The notes below the pieces were generated by a model. It saw only the letters and a list, made by a program, of their open reading frames with translations, ran no database searches and was not told the DNA's origin. A stretch of DNA of 64,000 nucleotides. It comes from Seonamhaeicola algicola (GTDB lineage Bacteria > Bacteroidota > Bacteroidia > Flavobacteriales > Flavobacteriaceae). Shown here in pieces: positions 18,335 through 27,722 of this stretch (position 1 is its first letter; every line of letters begins with the position of its first letter). Location: the NCBI RefSeq assembly GCF_007997385.1, contig NZ_VOSC01000012.1:124001-188000 (forward strand), written 5' to 3'. The position numbers and the translations under genes were made by a program.

Positions 18335-20110
18335 TTAATTTATGGCATCACCACGTAAGGTTCTATACCGTTTTCGGGCTTCAACAAAGTAAATACTATC
18401 TGCATGATTAAATATAATTTGCTCATACAGGGTTTTTGCCTTTTCTGGTTGGTTTAGCTGCTTTTCATATATTTGAGCTAGGTGAAAATAGGCATCGTCA
18501 ACCAAAATACCATCACTGTAATTTTTTATTAAAGTTTCAAAATTTGCAACCGCTTTTTCTATTTGGTTTTTGTCTTTAAATAATTGCCCTTGTTTAAATA
18601 ATGTTTGAGCAATTATGGGCTCGGTTTTATGGTTGTTTAAAATTTTGTTTAAAACGGTTATTGCCTCATCTTTTTTATTTTGAAAGGCCAGCAAATCTGC
18701 CTTTGCATACAGTTTTAATGCTGTTTGAAGTGAATCTTCGTATTTATTATCTGATATTAACAACTTTAAATCTAGCGCATCATTAGCTATAAGCTGCGAT
18801 GTTGATGATTTTAGAATTTTTAATTGAGACTCTGCCCATTTGAAATCGCCTTTATAATAACTAGCCTTTGCAACCCTAAAACGCGCCTCTTGTGATATGG
18901 TACTATTTTTTAAATTGCGTTGTATTTGCGTGTAGTAAATAAGTGCTTGATTAAACTTTTCTTGTAACACTAAAATATCGCCTAACTGTAATTTTACCTC
19001 TGCTTTTTGTATTTGCGATATAGGCAACTCTAATGTTTCTTCTAAAAAACTAATGGCAGCATTGGTATCATTTTTATAAAAAGCTAAAAAATGGCCATAA
19101 GCAATTTGTAAGTTTAAGGTTTGTGAAAATTTACCAAACGTTTCAAATAATTTTAAATATTTATCATTTATAGCGCTGTAATTATTGGCATTACTCTGTT
19201 TGGTTTCTAACTGTAATAAGGTGTAATGAGCATTAAGCTTTGTGTCTGTATCTTGCGCGGTGGTTATTATGTAATTAAGTATTTGTGTGGCTATTTCTAT
19301 ATCGTTATCATTTACAGCAATTAAAGCGAGTTCTAAAATTCTATCTAAACTTTCGGGTTTTCTATTAAAAATGGCTTTTTCTTGTATAAACGCCTTGTTA
19401 AAATCTTTTTGCTGAATAAACAACCAACTTAATAACTGATTCCAAAGTACATTGGGCTCTTGTTGTAATTTTTTCAGCAATGTTTTTTTAAAAAGTATGT
19501 TATTTTCATGATTGCCACTTTCACCTAAAAATTCATTTATTCTACGTTTTATATCGGGTAAAGCGGCAGGGTTTATTTGAGTAAAATCTAAATAACTATT
19601 AAACATTTTTTCAATATGCCCTTGCTCTCCATACAACTGAGCTAATTGTATACTAAAATTATAACTACTGTTAAGCGCCATAGCTTTTTCGTAAGCGTTA
19701 ATGGCTTCATTTAATAAGGCATGATTTTGAAATGCTCTTGCCACAGCGTATACATGGCTTGGTCTTTCATTTATAAAATCTAGGGCTTCTTTGTAATATT
19801 GGTTGGCCTTATCTATATTGTTTTTTAGCTGAAAATTAAACCCTAATTCTACCAAAAATGCAGGATAATTTTTTTTGGTAATGAGTTTTAGTAAAAAAGC
19901 TTCAGCAGCATCAAACTGTTCTAACTGCTGGTGAGTTTCAATAATTTTATAAATGTAATTTATGTTTGATGTGCTTTGGGCATATAGCTTTTGGTATTCA
20001 TGTAAGGCTTTTTCATAATTGCCTTTTTCAAAATAGTTTAAAGCCAAGGTTTCATCTTGTGCAAACAAGCTGGCCGAAAACATTAAAAATAGTACCAAAA
20101 ACAATCTCAT
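18335..20110 (-). CDS. secreted or periplasmic multi-TPR protein
   Basis: 591 residues with a signal peptide (ends SLFAQ). Nearly the whole length is tetratricopeptide repeats, for example ALNYFEKGNYEKALHEYQKL, ALIYYTQIQRNLKNST, AVANFETLIKNYSDGILVDD and the C-terminal HLAQIYEKQLNQPEKAKTLY. Such proteins act as periplasmic or outer-membrane scaffolds; the C-terminal repeats resemble those of BamD/YbgF-like proteins. It is upstream of DUF4286 by 122 bases on the same strand. Conserved next to serS/rsmA in related bacteria as far as I recall; specific function unknown. Confidence 0.8.
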   Translation of the reverse strand: MRLFLVLFLMFSASLFAQDETLALNYFEKGNYEKALHEYQKLYAQSTSNINYIYKIIETHQQLEQFDAAEAFLLKLITKKNYPAFLVELGFNFQLKNNIDKANQYYKEALDFINERPSHVYAVARAFQNHALLNEAINAYEKAMALNSSYNFSIQLAQLYGEQGHIEKMFNSYLDFTQINPAALPDIKRRINEFLGESGNHENNILFKKTLLKKLQQEPNVLWNQLLSWLFIQQKDFNKAFIQEKAIFNRKPESLDRILELALIAVNDNDIEIATQILNYIITTAQDTDTKLNAHYTLLQLETKQSNANNYSAINDKYLKLFETFGKFSQTLNLQIAYGHFLAFYKNDTNAAISFLEETLELPISQIQKAEVKLQLGDILVLQEKFNQALIYYTQIQRNLKNSTISQEARFRVAKASYYKGDFKWAESQLKILKSSTSQLIANDALDLKLLISDNKYEDSLQTALKLYAKADLLAFQNKKDEAITVLNKILNNHKTEPIIAQTLFKQGQLFKDKNQIEKAVANFETLIKNYSDGILVDDAYFHLAQIYEKQLNQPEKAKTLYEQIIFNHADSIYFVEARKRYRTLRGDAIN

Positions 20111-20199
20111 GATGTAAATATAATAAATGGTGTGCTAGTACTTGTAAATATTATTATAAACCTTAACGTTTGTATGTTATTTGACCTTTAAAAACAAAA

Positions 20200-20226
20200 A
20201 TGCCCGAAAAATACATTTCGGGCATC
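20200..20226 (-). terminator. terminator of the 40-residue-protein transcript
   Basis: ATGCCCGAAA and TTTCGGGCAT form a perfect 10-bp stem. On the minus strand it is followed by TTTTTGTTTTT, the proper polarity for the small gene at 20341-20463. Just upstream on the same strand is TTTTTGGTTGGTTAGG (complement of 20227-20241). Confidence 0.8.
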
Positions 20227-20340
20227 CTAACCAACCAAAAATAAATGTTCCATTAACTACCGTTAAATTTAAAAACAACAGTTTGTTAAGATTCAGGACA
20301 TTTTAGTTATAAAAATTTTAAATCTTAGAAATAATAAAGC

Positions 20341-20463
20341 TTATTTTTCTGCGTAGGCCGTTACGTTATTTTCTGATTTATCAATTTTAAAATCTGAAAA
20401 CAACACCTTTCCTGCAAAAAATACTAAGGCTATTAAAATGATTATGCGCTTTAAATTTTTCAT
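20341..20463 (-). CDS. 40-residue membrane or exported peptide
   Basis: A complete frame from ATG (20463-20461) to TAA (20343-20341) encodes a basic start (MKNLKR), a hydrophobic helix (IIILIALVFFAGKVLF) and a polar tail (SDFKIDKSENNVTAYAEK). It would be a single-pass inner-membrane peptide or a very short exported peptide. Support comes from its position between two terminators: serS ends at the hairpin 20582-20612, and the minus-strand hairpin 20200-20226 follows it, so the segment is its own transcription unit. No family is recognised. Confidence 0.6.
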   Translation of the reverse strand: MKNLKRIIILIALVFFAGKVLFSDFKIDKSENNVTAYAEK

Positions 20464-20581
20464 GGTTAGTAGGTTGATAGATTTGGTATAGCTAACTTCT
20501 AAAATAAATGTAGAAAGACAAAAAAACCTACTAAAAAATCGTTAAACAACATGTTTAACATGCATTTAATCGATAAAAAAT

Positions 20582-20612
20582 AAAAAACCCACTATAAAAG
20601 TGAGTTTTTTAC
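20582..20612 (-). terminator. terminator after serS
   Basis: AAAAAACCCACT and AGTGAGTTTTTT pair over 12 bases with one wobble; on the minus strand a T-run follows. It lies 18 bases after the serS stop. Confidence 0.8.
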
Positions 20613-20629
20613 TTCAAAATATTTTGCTT

Positions 20630-21901
20630 TTAATTAATAATTTTAAAACCAGTATATGGTTGTAAAACATCAGGCACAACAATACCATCTTTAGTTTGGT
20701 AATTTTCTAAAATACCTGCCAACACTCTAGGCAATGCTAATGAACTACCGTTTAATGTGTGAGCCAGTTCATTTTTACCTTCGGCATTTTTAAATCTTAA
20801 CTTTAAACGATTGGCTTGAAAGGTTTCAAAATTAGAGACTGATGATATTTCCAACCACCTATCTTGTGCTGTTGAAAACACTTCAAAATCATATGTTAAA
20901 GCTGATGTAAATCCTAAATCTCCACCACAAAGTCTTAAAATTCTATATGGTAATTTAAGTTCTTGTAAAATGGTTTTAACATGTGCTACCATACCATCTA
21001 AAGCTTCATAAGATTTTGTTGGGTGTTCTACCCTAATAATTTCAACTTTATCAAATTGGTGTAACCTATTTAAACCTCTTACATGTGCACCGTAACTTCC
21101 TGCTTCGCGCCTAAAACATGGTGTGTAACCTGTAATGGCTACTGGTAATTCTGCTTCGTTTAAAACCACATCTCTAAAAATATTGGTTCCTGGTACCTCG
21201 GCAGTTGGTATTAAATATAAATTATCGGCGGTTACGTGGTACATTTGCCCTTCTTTATCAGGCAATTGCCCTGTACCTAGCCCTGAAGCTTCGTTTACCA
21301 AATGTGGCAACTGAAACTCTGTGTAACCTGCTTCGGTGTTTTTATCTAAAAAGTAACTAATTAAAGCACGTTGTAATCTGGCTCCTTTACCTTTATATAC
21401 CGGAAAACCAGCGCCTGTAATTTTATTACCAAGTTCAAAATCTATAATATCATATTTTTTGGCTAATTCCCAGTGCGGTAATGCGCCTTCATGTAAAACA
21501 GGAATATCACCTTCTTTAAACACCTCTTCATTATCTTCATCTGTATTTCCTTTAGGCACAATACTGTTTGGTACATTAGGAATTTTATACAGCAATTCAT
21601 TTAAAGCATTGGTAGCATTGTTTAAATCTTCGGTTAATTGTTTTGAAGCTTCTTTTAACTCACCTGTTTTAGCTTTTATTTCGTTGGCTTTTTCAACGTT
21701 TCCGGACTTAAAAAGCATGCCAATTTCTTTTGATAATGCGTTAGATTCGGCTAAGGTATTATCTAATTCAGTTTGAATGCGTCTTCTGTCTTCGTCAAAA
21801 GAGATTATTTGATTTATATCTTGCGTTGCATCAATATTTCGTTTTGTTAAACGCTCTATAACCAAATCTTTGTTTTCTCTAATAAATGGTACTTGTAACA
21901 T
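20630..21901 (-). CDS. serS: seryl-tRNA synthetase
   Basis: 423 residues, normal length. It charges tRNA-Ser. N-terminal antiparallel coiled-coil arm (about 25-100) and class II catalytic core: motif 2 FRREAGSYGAHVRGLNRLHQF and motif 3 NGSSLALPRVLAGILENYQ, where the last Arg binds ATP. Located 45 bases after the gamma-carboxylase-like gene and followed by its own terminator. Confidence 0.97.
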   Translation of the reverse strand: MLQVPFIRENKDLVIERLTKRNIDATQDINQIISFDEDRRRIQTELDNTLAESNALSKEIGMLFKSGNVEKANEIKAKTGELKEASKQLTEDLNNATNALNELLYKIPNVPNSIVPKGNTDEDNEEVFKEGDIPVLHEGALPHWELAKKYDIIDFELGNKITGAGFPVYKGKGARLQRALISYFLDKNTEAGYTEFQLPHLVNEASGLGTGQLPDKEGQMYHVTADNLYLIPTAEVPGTNIFRDVVLNEAELPVAITGYTPCFRREAGSYGAHVRGLNRLHQFDKVEIIRVEHPTKSYEALDGMVAHVKTILQELKLPYRILRLCGGDLGFTSALTYDFEVFSTAQDRWLEISSVSNFETFQANRLKLRFKNAEGKNELAHTLNGSSLALPRVLAGILENYQTKDGIVVPDVLQPYTGFKIIN

Positions 21902-21946
21902 ACGTTGAAAAATTTAAGCGACAAATTTAGGAAATTACTAATTTAT

Positions 21947-23263
21947 TTAGTCTTGTTTTGAAGGTAAAATCCAGTTGTTATGCTTAAACATTTGCCAATT
22001 GGTGTTTGCTAAATCTATTTCAGAATTTATTAATGGCTGTAAAGGTTTCCCATTTATACTTACTTTGCTGGTTACAAATACTGAAATATTTTGTCCTTCG
22101 TTTTTGTATTTCTTTTTTAAATATTGTGAAAACTGCCAAATAAAATCGGGCTTTGTAGTGGCACCATGTTTTTGTTTTCTTGTTAAGTAATCATTTAAAT
22201 TAACAATAGTGGTTGCGCCTGTATCATTGTTTTTAATACGGTAAGTGGCATATCCGCCGCGGCTACGAAGCATCATGCGCCATGATAATCTATGTCCTTC
22301 TTCTGTCCATAAAACATCATCTTCAATAAAATGATGACGTAATGGCAATGCTATTTGAAGTATAAAATAAATACTGAAAACTGCTAATAAACTATTTTTA
22401 TATGGTGGTACTTTTATGTTATTATCAGTATAAAACGGTTTCTTTTTTAAAAATAACTTCTGAATGGTTTTGGGCTCAAAAAAGAACAATGAAAATGCTA
22501 ACGATAAATACGGAAATATGCCTATTTGAAATATAAACGAATTAAATAAATGAAAGAAAATAGACACTACAAAAACATACTTTCTGGTTGGTTTAAACAG
22601 CAACAACGGAATAATGAACCCATCAAAAAAAATACCGCCATAACTCAACACGTAGTGCAACCATTTTTGTTGTAGAAAACTACCAACAATAGGGTAGTTT
22701 TCTTTAGATTTCATAAGCAATTCTAAAACACTAGTATTTAGCCAATCTGGATATAATTTAGCCACAGAGGCATAGGTATAAACTATTAAAAGCTGAATAA
22801 CAAAAACCCATTTACACCACAATGGCATTGAAAAGCTTTTTATACTTGGGTTTTGTTTTGCATCAAACGAAGCATACGTATTTGCTGGTAAAAAAATCAT
22901 AATACAACTTAATAGCATAAGCAAATAATAATGATTATTGTATGATGATTTTTGCATAAAATATGTGCCTGCCCACATTAGCGTAAAGGCTAACATACTA
23001 AACCTGTATTTATAACCAACCATTATGAGTAAACCAAAAACACCCATAATTATGTAATAAATATACATATCATTTCCGGGTAATGGTTGTAACCACTCAA
23101 AACCAATAAATGAAAATGTAAATTTAGGCTCTACAAGCGTGGTTTTTACCCAACCAGTAAAAACAGCACCAACAGACTCTAAAAAACATAATAACCCAAA
23201 TATTACTCTAAAAACTATAAGCGCACTGTTATCAATATGTTTAAATAACCACGAATTAACCAT
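21947..23263 (-). CDS. HTTM-domain protein, vitamin-K gamma-carboxylase-like
   Basis: 438 residues. About seven to eight membrane helices (roughly 10-300) then a soluble C-terminal domain of 130 residues. The HTTM domain is recognised from RVIFGLLCFLES, NHYYLLMLLSCIMIFLPAN and YTYASVAKLYPDWL; the last segment aligns by eye with the catalytic-base lysine region of animal gamma-glutamyl carboxylase, which would make K169 that residue. Bacterial relatives are widespread and their substrates mostly unknown. It overlaps the ribF stop region by eight bases, so translation is probably coupled. Confidence 0.8.
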   Translation of the reverse strand: MVNSWLFKHIDNSALIVFRVIFGLLCFLESVGAVFTGWVKTTLVEPKFTFSFIGFEWLQPLPGNDMYIYYIIMGVFGLLIMVGYKYRFSMLAFTLMWAGTYFMQKSSYNNHYYLLMLLSCIMIFLPANTYASFDAKQNPSIKSFSMPLWCKWVFVIQLLIVYTYASVAKLYPDWLNTSVLELLMKSKENYPIVGSFLQQKWLHYVLSYGGIFFDGFIIPLLLFKPTRKYVFVVSIFFHLFNSFIFQIGIFPYLSLAFSLFFFEPKTIQKLFLKKKPFYTDNNIKVPPYKNSLLAVFSIYFILQIALPLRHHFIEDDVLWTEEGHRLSWRMMLRSRGGYATYRIKNNDTGATTIVNLNDYLTRKQKHGATTKPDFIWQFSQYLKKKYKNEGQNISVFVTSKVSINGKPLQPLINSEIDLANTNWQMFKHNNWILPSKQD

Positions 23264-24191
23264 GTTTTAATGCTATATAATCTTGTGCTATTTTTTTGTC
23301 TTTATTTAATTGTGCTTTTAGCGCTTCTACAGACTCAAACTTTTGCTCATCTCTTAAGCGTTTTAACAGTTCAATTTTTATAGCTGTGTTGTAAATATCT
23401 TTATTAAAATTAAAAAAATGTACCTCAATGGTTTCTTTACTACCATTTACTGTTGGGTTTGTACCAATATTCATCATACCAAAAACCGTTGTGCTTTCAA
23501 TAGTTGCTTTCACAATGTAAGCACCTTGTTTTGGTATTAGTTTGTAGTTTTCTTCAATGTGTAAATTAGCTGTAGGATAGTTTAGTTGCCTACCTAAGCC
23601 TTTACCTTTTGTTACTGTGCCAGTAAGCATGTAATTATAGCCTAAGTATAGGTTTGCCTTTTCAATATGGCCTTCAACAAGTGCTTTTCTAATTTTTGTT
23701 GAACTTACTGCAACATCGTCAATATCTTGTACTGATATTTCTTCAACATCAAAATTATATTGTTCGCCAAAAGTTTTTAGGTCGTTAATATCCGCTCTTC
23801 TATTTCTTCCAAAACGGTGGTCATAGCCAATAATAACTTTTTTAGCGTTTAATTTGTCTAGTAATAACTTCACAACAAAATCTTCGGCACTAAGTCTAGA
23901 AAACTCATGTGTAAACTCTTTTACAAGTAAATGGTCTATGCCTGCAGCTTCTAAAATACTACGTCTTTCTTCAATAGTATTAATTAATTTTATGTTGGCA
24001 TCTTTTTGTAACACCATTCTTGGATGCGGAAAAAATGTTAAAATAACCGATTTTAACCCTTCTATTTTACCCGTATTAACCAGCCTATTTATAATTTTTT
24101 TATGGCCAATATGCACCCCATCAAAAGTACCAATAGTAACCACTGTTGGCTCATTAGATTTGTATGCTGTTATATTTTTTACTTCACTCAT
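23256..24191 (-). CDS. ribF: bifunctional riboflavin kinase / FMN adenylyltransferase
   Basis: 311 residues. It makes FMN and then FAD. The N-terminal adenylyltransferase has the nucleotidyltransferase HIGH-type motif GTFDGVHIGHKKII (about 21-34) and the conserved VIGYDHRFGRNR and SSTKIRKAL segments. The C-terminal kinase domain has GTVTKGKGLGRQLNYPTAN with the PTAN metal/ATP motif. First gene of the minus-strand run toward serS, divergent from the metalloprotease. Confidence 0.96.
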   Translation of the reverse strand: MSEVKNITAYKSNEPTVVTIGTFDGVHIGHKKIINRLVNTGKIEGLKSVILTFFPHPRMVLQKDANIKLINTIEERRSILEAAGIDHLLVKEFTHEFSRLSAEDFVVKLLLDKLNAKKVIIGYDHRFGRNRRADINDLKTFGEQYNFDVEEISVQDIDDVAVSSTKIRKALVEGHIEKANLYLGYNYMLTGTVTKGKGLGRQLNYPTANLHIEENYKLIPKQGAYIVKATIESTTVFGMMNIGTNPTVNGSKETIEVHFFNFNKDIYNTAIKIELLKRLRDEQKFESVEALKAQLNKDKKIAQDYIALKHG

Positions 24192-24204
24192 TTATAGAGC
24201 TTAA

Positions 24205-24235
24205 TTGTTATATTAATTTAAAAAGGCTAGATTTG
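24205..24235 (+). promoter_or_regulatory. Bacteroidota housekeeping promoter for the metalloprotease
   Basis: TTG at 24205-24207, 20 bases, then TAGATTTG at 24228-24235, a full match to TTG-N17-23-TAnnTTTG. The start codon is 26 bases after the -7 box. Confidence 0.65.
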
Positions 24236-24261
24236 TTTAAAAAATTGCCCTGTACAACCTT

Positions 24262-27200
24262 ATGAAAACAAAACTACATTATGTTTTTTCAATAGCAATG
24301 GTTTTAACAGCATTTTCAGGATTTGCGCAAACATATTCTTGGAAAAAATTAAAAAACATTGAAAATACCTCAGCCCTTTCTAAGTTAGAAATACAAAGAG
24401 ATAATGCCCATTTTTTCACTTTAAATATAAATCACTTTAATACAAGCATTGCTAATGCTTCTTTAAGGTTTTCTGCTAAAAATTCACATAAAACAACCAT
24501 ATTTATTCCTGGAATACATGGCCATTTAGAAGCTTTCAATATTTTTGAAGCGCCTGTTTTTGCACCAGAATTGGCTGCTAAATTTCCTAATATTAAATCG
24601 TATATTGGTTTTAGTGCTAATAATTCTGGAGCCAGATTACGCATGAGTGTTTCCCCTAGTGGTGTACAAACCATGATTACTTACATTGATAAGCCTAATG
24701 TGTTTATGCAACCTGTTACAAAAAACGCTAACCAATATGTATTATACAGCAAAAATGATCATGAAGGGTTATCAAACCACATGGAATGTAAAACCTTTAG
24801 TGCTTTAAATAAATTAGCAAAATCTAAAAATACAACTTCAAAAGTAAATGAAGGTGGAGCCAACAATCAAACGCTTCAAAAATTTAGAATTGCTATTTCT
24901 GTAACTGGCGAATATACCGCATACCACGGTGGCACTGTAGCCAATGCCTTAGCAGCAATAAACACAACACTAAATAGAGTTAATGAAGTTTTTGAAACCG
25001 ATATGGCTGTAAGGTTTGAACTTATTGCTAACAATGATCAAATAATTTACACCAATGCTAACACAGATCCATATTCAGAGTCTAACACTGGTGTTGATGG
25101 TGCTTGGACCTCTGAAATTCAAAACACACTAACAAGTGTTATTGGAGAAGCTAATTACGATATTGGCCATCTTTTTGGAGCCTCGGGTGGTGGCGGAAAC
25201 GCAGGTTGTATTGGTTGTGTTTGTGTGAATAATGAAAAAGGAAGTGCATTTACATCGCCATCAAATAATGTTCCTGAAGGCGATTTGTTTGATATAGATT
25301 TTGTAGCACATGAAATTGGGCATCAAATGGGTGCTAACCACACATGGGCTTTTGAAAGCGAAGGCACAGGCGTAAACTCTGAACCTGGTAGCGGCTCTAC
25401 CATTATGGGTTATGCGGGTTTAGAAGGTGCAAATAATGTTGAACTTAGTGGCGATGACTACTTTCATTACCACAGTATAAAACAAATTCTTGATAATATT
25501 GCCACTAAAAGCTGCCAAACCACTGAAGGTATTACTAACAATCCACCAAGTGCAAACGCCGGTAACAATTACAACATACCCAAAAGCACACCATATGTTT
25601 TAAAAGGAAATGCCACTGATGCCAACAGCACCGATAACCTAACTTTTTGCTGGGAACAAATAGATAATGGTGTTACTAATTTTTTAAACTTTGGGCCTTC
25701 ATTAACCACAGGTTCTATGAATAGATCTTTGCCTCCAAGCAGCTCTTCTAATAGATATATTCCTAATTTTAATAGTGTTTTAGCAGGAAATATTGAGCAA
25801 ACAGACCCAACACTTGGTAGCGATTGGGAAACAGTTGCCAATGTTGCGCGTACTTTAAATTGGGCTTTAACCGTAAGAGACCGCGCACCAAATAATGCTA
25901 CTGGTGGGCAATCAAGTTACGATACCATGCAAATTACTGTAGAAGATGTTACACCTTTTAGTGTTATAAACCCAATATCCTGGGCGCAAGGTAGCACACA
26001 AACAATAGAATGGGTGGTTGGTGAAACTAATAACGCTACCATTAATTGCCAAAATGTTAATATTCTTTTGTCTACTAACGGCGGCGTTACTTTTGATACT
26101 GTTATAGCAACAAACACCCCTAATACTGGTTCATTTACTTATAATGTTCCTGCTTTTGCAGATACTGACAATGCTAGAATTTTAATTGAAGCAGCAGATA
26201 ATATTTTTTATGATGTATCTGATTTTAACTTTTCAATATCAACTAACCCAGACTTTTTTATTGTAAATGAAACTTTAGCACCTATTGAGTGTAACGCCAC
26301 AAGTGTAACCTATACTTTTGATTATGAAGCCGCAAACGGCTTTAATGAAACTACAACCTTTAGTGCATCAAACAATCCTGCTGGTAGCACCGTAAGTTTT
26401 TCACCAACAAACATGACAAACTCTGGCAGCGTTACCATGACCGTTACTAATTTAAACAATACACCGCAAGGCAATTACACTATAACAGTTACAGGTGCAT
26501 CAAACTCTATTACAAAAAACACCAATTTTAACTTACCCTTTTATAATGGTTTGTGTGAATCTGTAGCCAATACAGAATACAATACAAGTACCACATTTGT
26601 ACAATTTAATACTATAAATCAAACATCTGCAAAACCCAGTGGTTATAGCAATTACACTAACGTATCAACAGATGTAAACAGAAACGACACGTATAATTTA
26701 ACCGTAAGAGTTAACACCGATGGTGATTTTACCACTAACACACGTGTGTGGATAGATTGGAACCAAAACTGTAGTTTTGATGATGCTGGCGAAACATACA
26801 ATTTAGGCGATGCAACCAATGTAGCTAATGGTGCAACCCAAAACAGTAGCCTACCTATTTTAGTGCCTAATAACGCTGTAATAGGCAATACAATTATGCG
26901 TGTATCTACTAAATTTAAAGATGATGGTTTGCCAACAACTTGTGAAAATGGTTTTGATGGTGAAGTTGAAGATTACACCATTAATATTGTTGGCTCAAGT
27001 GATTCGTATGATACATCAATTACGTTAGTTAACTTTAATACTATTAACCAAGTATCAGGAAAAACATCAAACTATTCTGATTTTACTGATGTTTCAACCA
27101 CTGTTAATCGTGATTCAGAATACCAACTAACGGTAAATGTTAGCACCGAAAGAAACTTTTCTAGCATAACAAAAGCATGGATAGATTGGAACCAAGATAC

Positions 27201-27702
27201 TATGTTTTCAGAAGACGAAGCTTATAATTTAGGCGCTGCTACCAATGCCTCAAATACAGCAACAAGCAATTCGCCTTTCACAATACAAATTCCTATTAAT
27301 GCTGTTTTAGGAAATACCATAATGCGTGTTGCAACAAGTTATGCTGGAAGTTCTGGCACTATTGAACCTAGTGCAACAAATAATGATACAGATGGAGAAA
27401 CCGAAGATTATACAATACAAGTAGCACCCACAATAAGTATTGAAAACAATGGTTTTGAAAACCTAATTTTATACCCTAACCCTAATGATGGTGCGTTTAC
27501 TATAAGGCTTAACGGTGCGCTTTCAAGACCTATTACTGTTGAAATATTTGATATTAGAAACCGCTTTATTTACAAAAAAACTTATAACACTGGTGCCGAT
27601 TTTGAAGAAAATACGTTGTTACAATATCCGCTAGCAGGTGTTTATTTTGTAAATATTTCAGATGGTATAAAAAAAGAAACTAAAAAAATTATTGTTAAAT
27701 AA
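24262..27702 (+). CDS. T9SS-secreted reprolysin-like metalloprotease with two GEVED domains
   Basis: 1146 residues. Signal peptide (ends GFAQ), propeptide-like region to about 205, then a zinc protease domain with HEIGHQMGANH (H350, E351, H354, H360) and the Met-turn TIMGYAG, as in metzincins of the M12B/reprolysin-like kind. Middle region is beta-sandwich (Ig/fibronectin-like). Two GEVED modules follow near 780-910 and 920-1055 (WIDWNQ ... GEVEDYTI and WIDWNQ ... GETEDYTI). The last 75 residues are a type A T9SS sorting domain (LYPNPNDGAFTI ... LAGVYFVNISDG ... KKIIVK). A secreted or surface-held protease for protein scavenging is likely. Confidence 0.9.
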   Translation: MKTKLHYVFSIAMVLTAFSGFAQTYSWKKLKNIENTSALSKLEIQRDNAHFFTLNINHFNTSIANASLRFSAKNSHKTTIFIPGIHGHLEAFNIFEAPVFAPELAAKFPNIKSYIGFSANNSGARLRMSVSPSGVQTMITYIDKPNVFMQPVTKNANQYVLYSKNDHEGLSNHMECKTFSALNKLAKSKNTTSKVNEGGANNQTLQKFRIAISVTGEYTAYHGGTVANALAAINTTLNRVNEVFETDMAVRFELIANNDQIIYTNANTDPYSESNTGVDGAWTSEIQNTLTSVIGEANYDIGHLFGASGGGGNAGCIGCVCVNNEKGSAFTSPSNNVPEGDLFDIDFVAHEIGHQMGANHTWAFESEGTGVNSEPGSGSTIMGYAGLEGANNVELSGDDYFHYHSIKQILDNIATKSCQTTEGITNNPPSANAGNNYNIPKSTPYVLKGNATDANSTDNLTFCWEQIDNGVTNFLNFGPSLTTGSMNRSLPPSSSSNRYIPNFNSVLAGNIEQTDPTLGSDWETVANVARTLNWALTVRDRAPNNATGGQSSYDTMQITVEDVTPFSVINPISWAQGSTQTIEWVVGETNNATINCQNVNILLSTNGGVTFDTVIATNTPNTGSFTYNVPAFADTDNARILIEAADNIFYDVSDFNFSISTNPDFFIVNETLAPIECNATSVTYTFDYEAANGFNETTTFSASNNPAGSTVSFSPTNMTNSGSVTMTVTNLNNTPQGNYTITVTGASNSITKNTNFNLPFYNGLCESVANTEYNTSTTFVQFNTINQTSAKPSGYSNYTNVSTDVNRNDTYNLTVRVNTDGDFTTNTRVWIDWNQNCSFDDAGETYNLGDATNVANGATQNSSLPILVPNNAVIGNTIMRVSTKFKDDGLPTTCENGFDGEVEDYTINIVGSSDSYDTSITLVNFNTINQVSGKTSNYSDFTDVSTTVNRDSEYQLTVNVSTERNFSSITKAWIDWNQDTMFSEDEAYNLGAATNASNTATSNSPFTIQIPINAVLGNTIMRVATSYAGSSGTIEPSATNNDTDGETEDYTIQVAPTISIENNGFENLILYPNPNDGAFTIRLNGALSRPITVEIFDIRNRFIYKKTYNTGADFEENTLLQYPLAGVYFVNISDGIKKETKKIIVK

Positions 27703-27722
27703 AAACACTCATTTACCATTAA

